Positions 6,346 to 7,386 of a DNA stretch of 7,386 nucleotides are shown here, piece after piece. This DNA is from Deltaproteobacteria bacterium (GTDB taxonomy: Bacteria > Desulfobacterota > Syntrophia > Syntrophales > Fen-1087): positions 1 through 7,386 of the forward strand of contig JAPLJM010000116.1 in assembly GCA_026388595.1 (NCBI GenBank), given 5' to 3'. Positions within the stretch are counted from its first letter, which is position 1. Every line of letters starts with the position of its first letter. The position numbers and the translations under genes are program-made. The notes below the pieces were generated by a model. The model had not been told where the DNA came from, made no database searches, and worked only from the letters and a program-made list of their open reading frames with translations.

Positions 6346-6374
6346 TTGCTGAATCCGCAATAAACTTATATAAG
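6346..6374 (+). promoter_or_regulatory. Probable sigma-70 promoter of the alpha/beta hydrolase gene
   Basis: TTGCTG (6346-6351), a 17-nt spacer, then TATAAG (6369-6374), five of six -10 matches. The -10 lies in a perfect 10-bp palindrome CTTATATAAG (6365-6374). Predicted transcription start near 6381 leaves a leader of about 40 nt to the GTG at 6420, which agrees with that start codon. Confidence 0.45.
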
Positions 6375-6419
6375 GCGGTATCGGACAAGTATCATGAGTA
6401 TGAAGAGGAACCTCTGAAC

Positions 6420-7386
6420 GTGCAATTCTATCCCAACTTATTGTCCCGCAATCCGCACCTTCAGTCGATGATTGCCACATCACCGGCGCGAAACATCGGC
6501 CGTAATGCCATGCTGGATGCCGCCCGGCAGGTGATTCTCGAAGGGGGCGACGGTGTCCGCCTGCTGGGCCATCACTCCCCGCATCAGGATCAGCCGGCCA
6601 GAGCCTTGATCATCCTGATCCACGGCTGGGAAGGGAGTTCCGAATCAGCCTATATTCTGTCGTCGGGCAAGTATCTTTTCGGAAAGGGGTACGACATTTT
6701 CCGGCTGAACCTGCGGGACCACGGTGAGAGCCATCACCTGAACGAAGGTCTTTTTCACGGCGCACTCATTGACGAAACCTTTCAGGCTGTCAACCATATT
6801 TGTCGCCTTGCGAACGATCTGCCGGTCTATCTGATGGGATTTTCCCTGGGGGGGAACTTTGCCTTGCGGATTGCCCTGCGGCAATCGCTGTCGCGGATTG
6901 CCAACTTAAAACATATCTTTGCCATAAGCCCGGCCCTGGACCCCTACAAATCCACGCAGTGTATTGATGAGAGCCTGCCGTTTTACCGCTTGTATTTCTT
7001 AAAAAAGTGGAAGCGGTCCCTGCGTAAAAAGCAGGCCCTGTTTCCGCATAAATACGATTTTAACGGCATCCTGCATCTGAAGACCTGCATTGCCCTGACG
7101 GAAGCTATTATGCCCTGGTACCCCGAATATTCGGATTGCCGCCTTTATTTCAAAGAATATACCCTGCTGAACGGCGCTTTCAAGGATCTGTCCATGCCCG
7201 TGACCATCATTTCCGCCGAAGACGACCCCTTTATCCCGGTGGATGATTTCCGGCGCTTGGAGAAAAATTCCAATCTGCACCTGCTGATTCAGCCTTACGG
7301 CGGCCATTGCGGCTTTCTTGAATTTTTCCCTTATGCCTGCTGGTATGACCGCCTGATTGACCGGACCATTCGCAAGGAGATTGCTA
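6420..7386 (+). CDS. YheT-like (COG0429) alpha/beta-fold hydrolase, C-terminus cut by window edge
   Basis: 322 codons are present; the family is usually about 320-350 residues, so only a short tail is missing. From a GTG start, residues 4-16 read YPNLLSRNPHLQS, the N-terminal signature of this family. The oxyanion region is HGWEGSS (68-74), RDHG is at 99-102, and the nucleophile elbow GFSLGG gives S142. The acid is D268 or D269 in AEDDPFIPV, and the catalytic H296 lies in YGGHCGF, so the triad looks complete. Activity is probably esterase-like on an unknown substrate; no signal peptide, so cytoplasmic. GTG 6420 is chosen because it retains the NPHLQ segment, has GAGGA ten bases upstream and suits the promoter at 6346-6374. 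ATG 6468 would remove that segment, and upstream there is only open frame with a TTG at 6204. It stands apart from atoE, separated by a terminator. Confidence 0.9.
   Translation, partial: MQFYPNLLSRNPHLQSMIATSPARNIGRNAMLDAARQVILEGGDGVRLLGHHSPHQDQPARALIILIHGWEGSSESAYILSSGKYLFGKGYDIFRLNLRDHGESHHLNEGLFHGALIDETFQAVNHICRLANDLPVYLMGFSLGGNFALRIALRQSLSRIANLKHIFAISPALDPYKSTQCIDESLPFYRLYFLKKWKRSLRKKQALFPHKYDFNGILHLKTCIALTEAIMPWYPEYSDCRLYFKEYTLLNGAFKDLSMPVTIISAEDDPFIPVDDFRRLEKNSNLHLLIQPYGGHCGFLEFFPYACWYDRLIDRTIRKEIA

Larger units (their letters stand above)
6116..6419. other. Intergenic region between atoE and the hydrolase gene
   Basis: These 304 nt hold the bidirectional terminator, a doubtful minus-strand mini-ORF and a probable promoter for the hydrolase. 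The hydrolase frame is open back to 6180, but the upstream part has no ATG and does not read like a protein domain I recognise. No RNA gene was seen. Confidence 0.6.

Noticed and set aside
6199..6483. Minus-strand 94-codon frame spanning the hydrolase start
   Set aside because: Overlaps the NPHLQ-coding start of the hydrolase and the promoter, no RBS, translation not protein-like; the shorter frame at 6180-6299 is the better minus-strand candidate there.
1..7386. Transposons, CRISPR arrays, tRNA genes, rRNA
   Set aside because: No transposase-like frame, no regularly spaced repeat, and no cloverleaf or rRNA core sequence was seen on either strand.

Overview
The window shows mid-GC bacterial DNA (roughly half G+C by eye) with tight operon spacing, clear Shine-Dalgarno sites and intrinsic terminators. 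The gene set (EmrAB-type tripartite efflux parts, an AtoE-family short-chain fatty acid permease, a YheT-like hydrolase) fits a Gram-negative bacterium. A syntrophic or sulfate-reducing Desulfobacterota relative (Syntrophales-like) is my guess from overall feel, not from a marker gene.

Layout. Positions 1-4307 hold a four-gene set on the minus strand. In order of transcription: an isochorismatase-family cysteine hydrolase (4307-3633), an EmrA/HlyD-type membrane fusion protein (3616-2504), an EmrB/DHA2-type 14-helix drug:proton antiporter (2488-947), and a metallo-beta-lactamase-fold hydrolase (836 to beyond the left edge). The first three genes are 15-16 nt apart and almost certainly one operon. 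The fourth follows after 110 nt with no strong terminator between. No TolC-type outer membrane channel and no regulator gene lies inside the window.

Positions 4308-4714 form a 407-nt divergent intergenic region rich in signals: TTGTAA-type repeats just upstream of the efflux operon, a 13-bp tandem duplication, a plausible sigma-70 promoter, an orphan strong intrinsic terminator (4551-4581), a 12-nt match to the full Shine-Dalgarno consensus with no obvious gene behind it, and a 9-bp inverted repeat around it. This is the least explained part of the window and may encode a small RNA or an attenuator-type leader.

Positions 4715-6115 (plus) encode an AtoE/TIGR00366-family short-chain fatty acid permease with its own strong RBS and a downstream bidirectional terminator (6141-6175). 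Positions 6116-6419 contain that terminator, a doubtful 39-codon minus-strand ORF ending against it, and a probable promoter. From 6420 to the right edge is a YheT/COG0429-like alpha/beta hydrolase with a full Ser-Asp-His set, cut only at its extreme C-terminus.

Functionally, the left half looks like an export and detoxification unit: two cytoplasmic hydrolases flanking an inner-membrane pump and its periplasmic adaptor. The right half holds a carboxylate uptake or export permease and an independent esterase-like hydrolase. No mobile element, CRISPR array, tRNA or rRNA was seen. I found no convincing wholly new system; the best leads are the atoE leader region and the hydrolase-plus-efflux operon.
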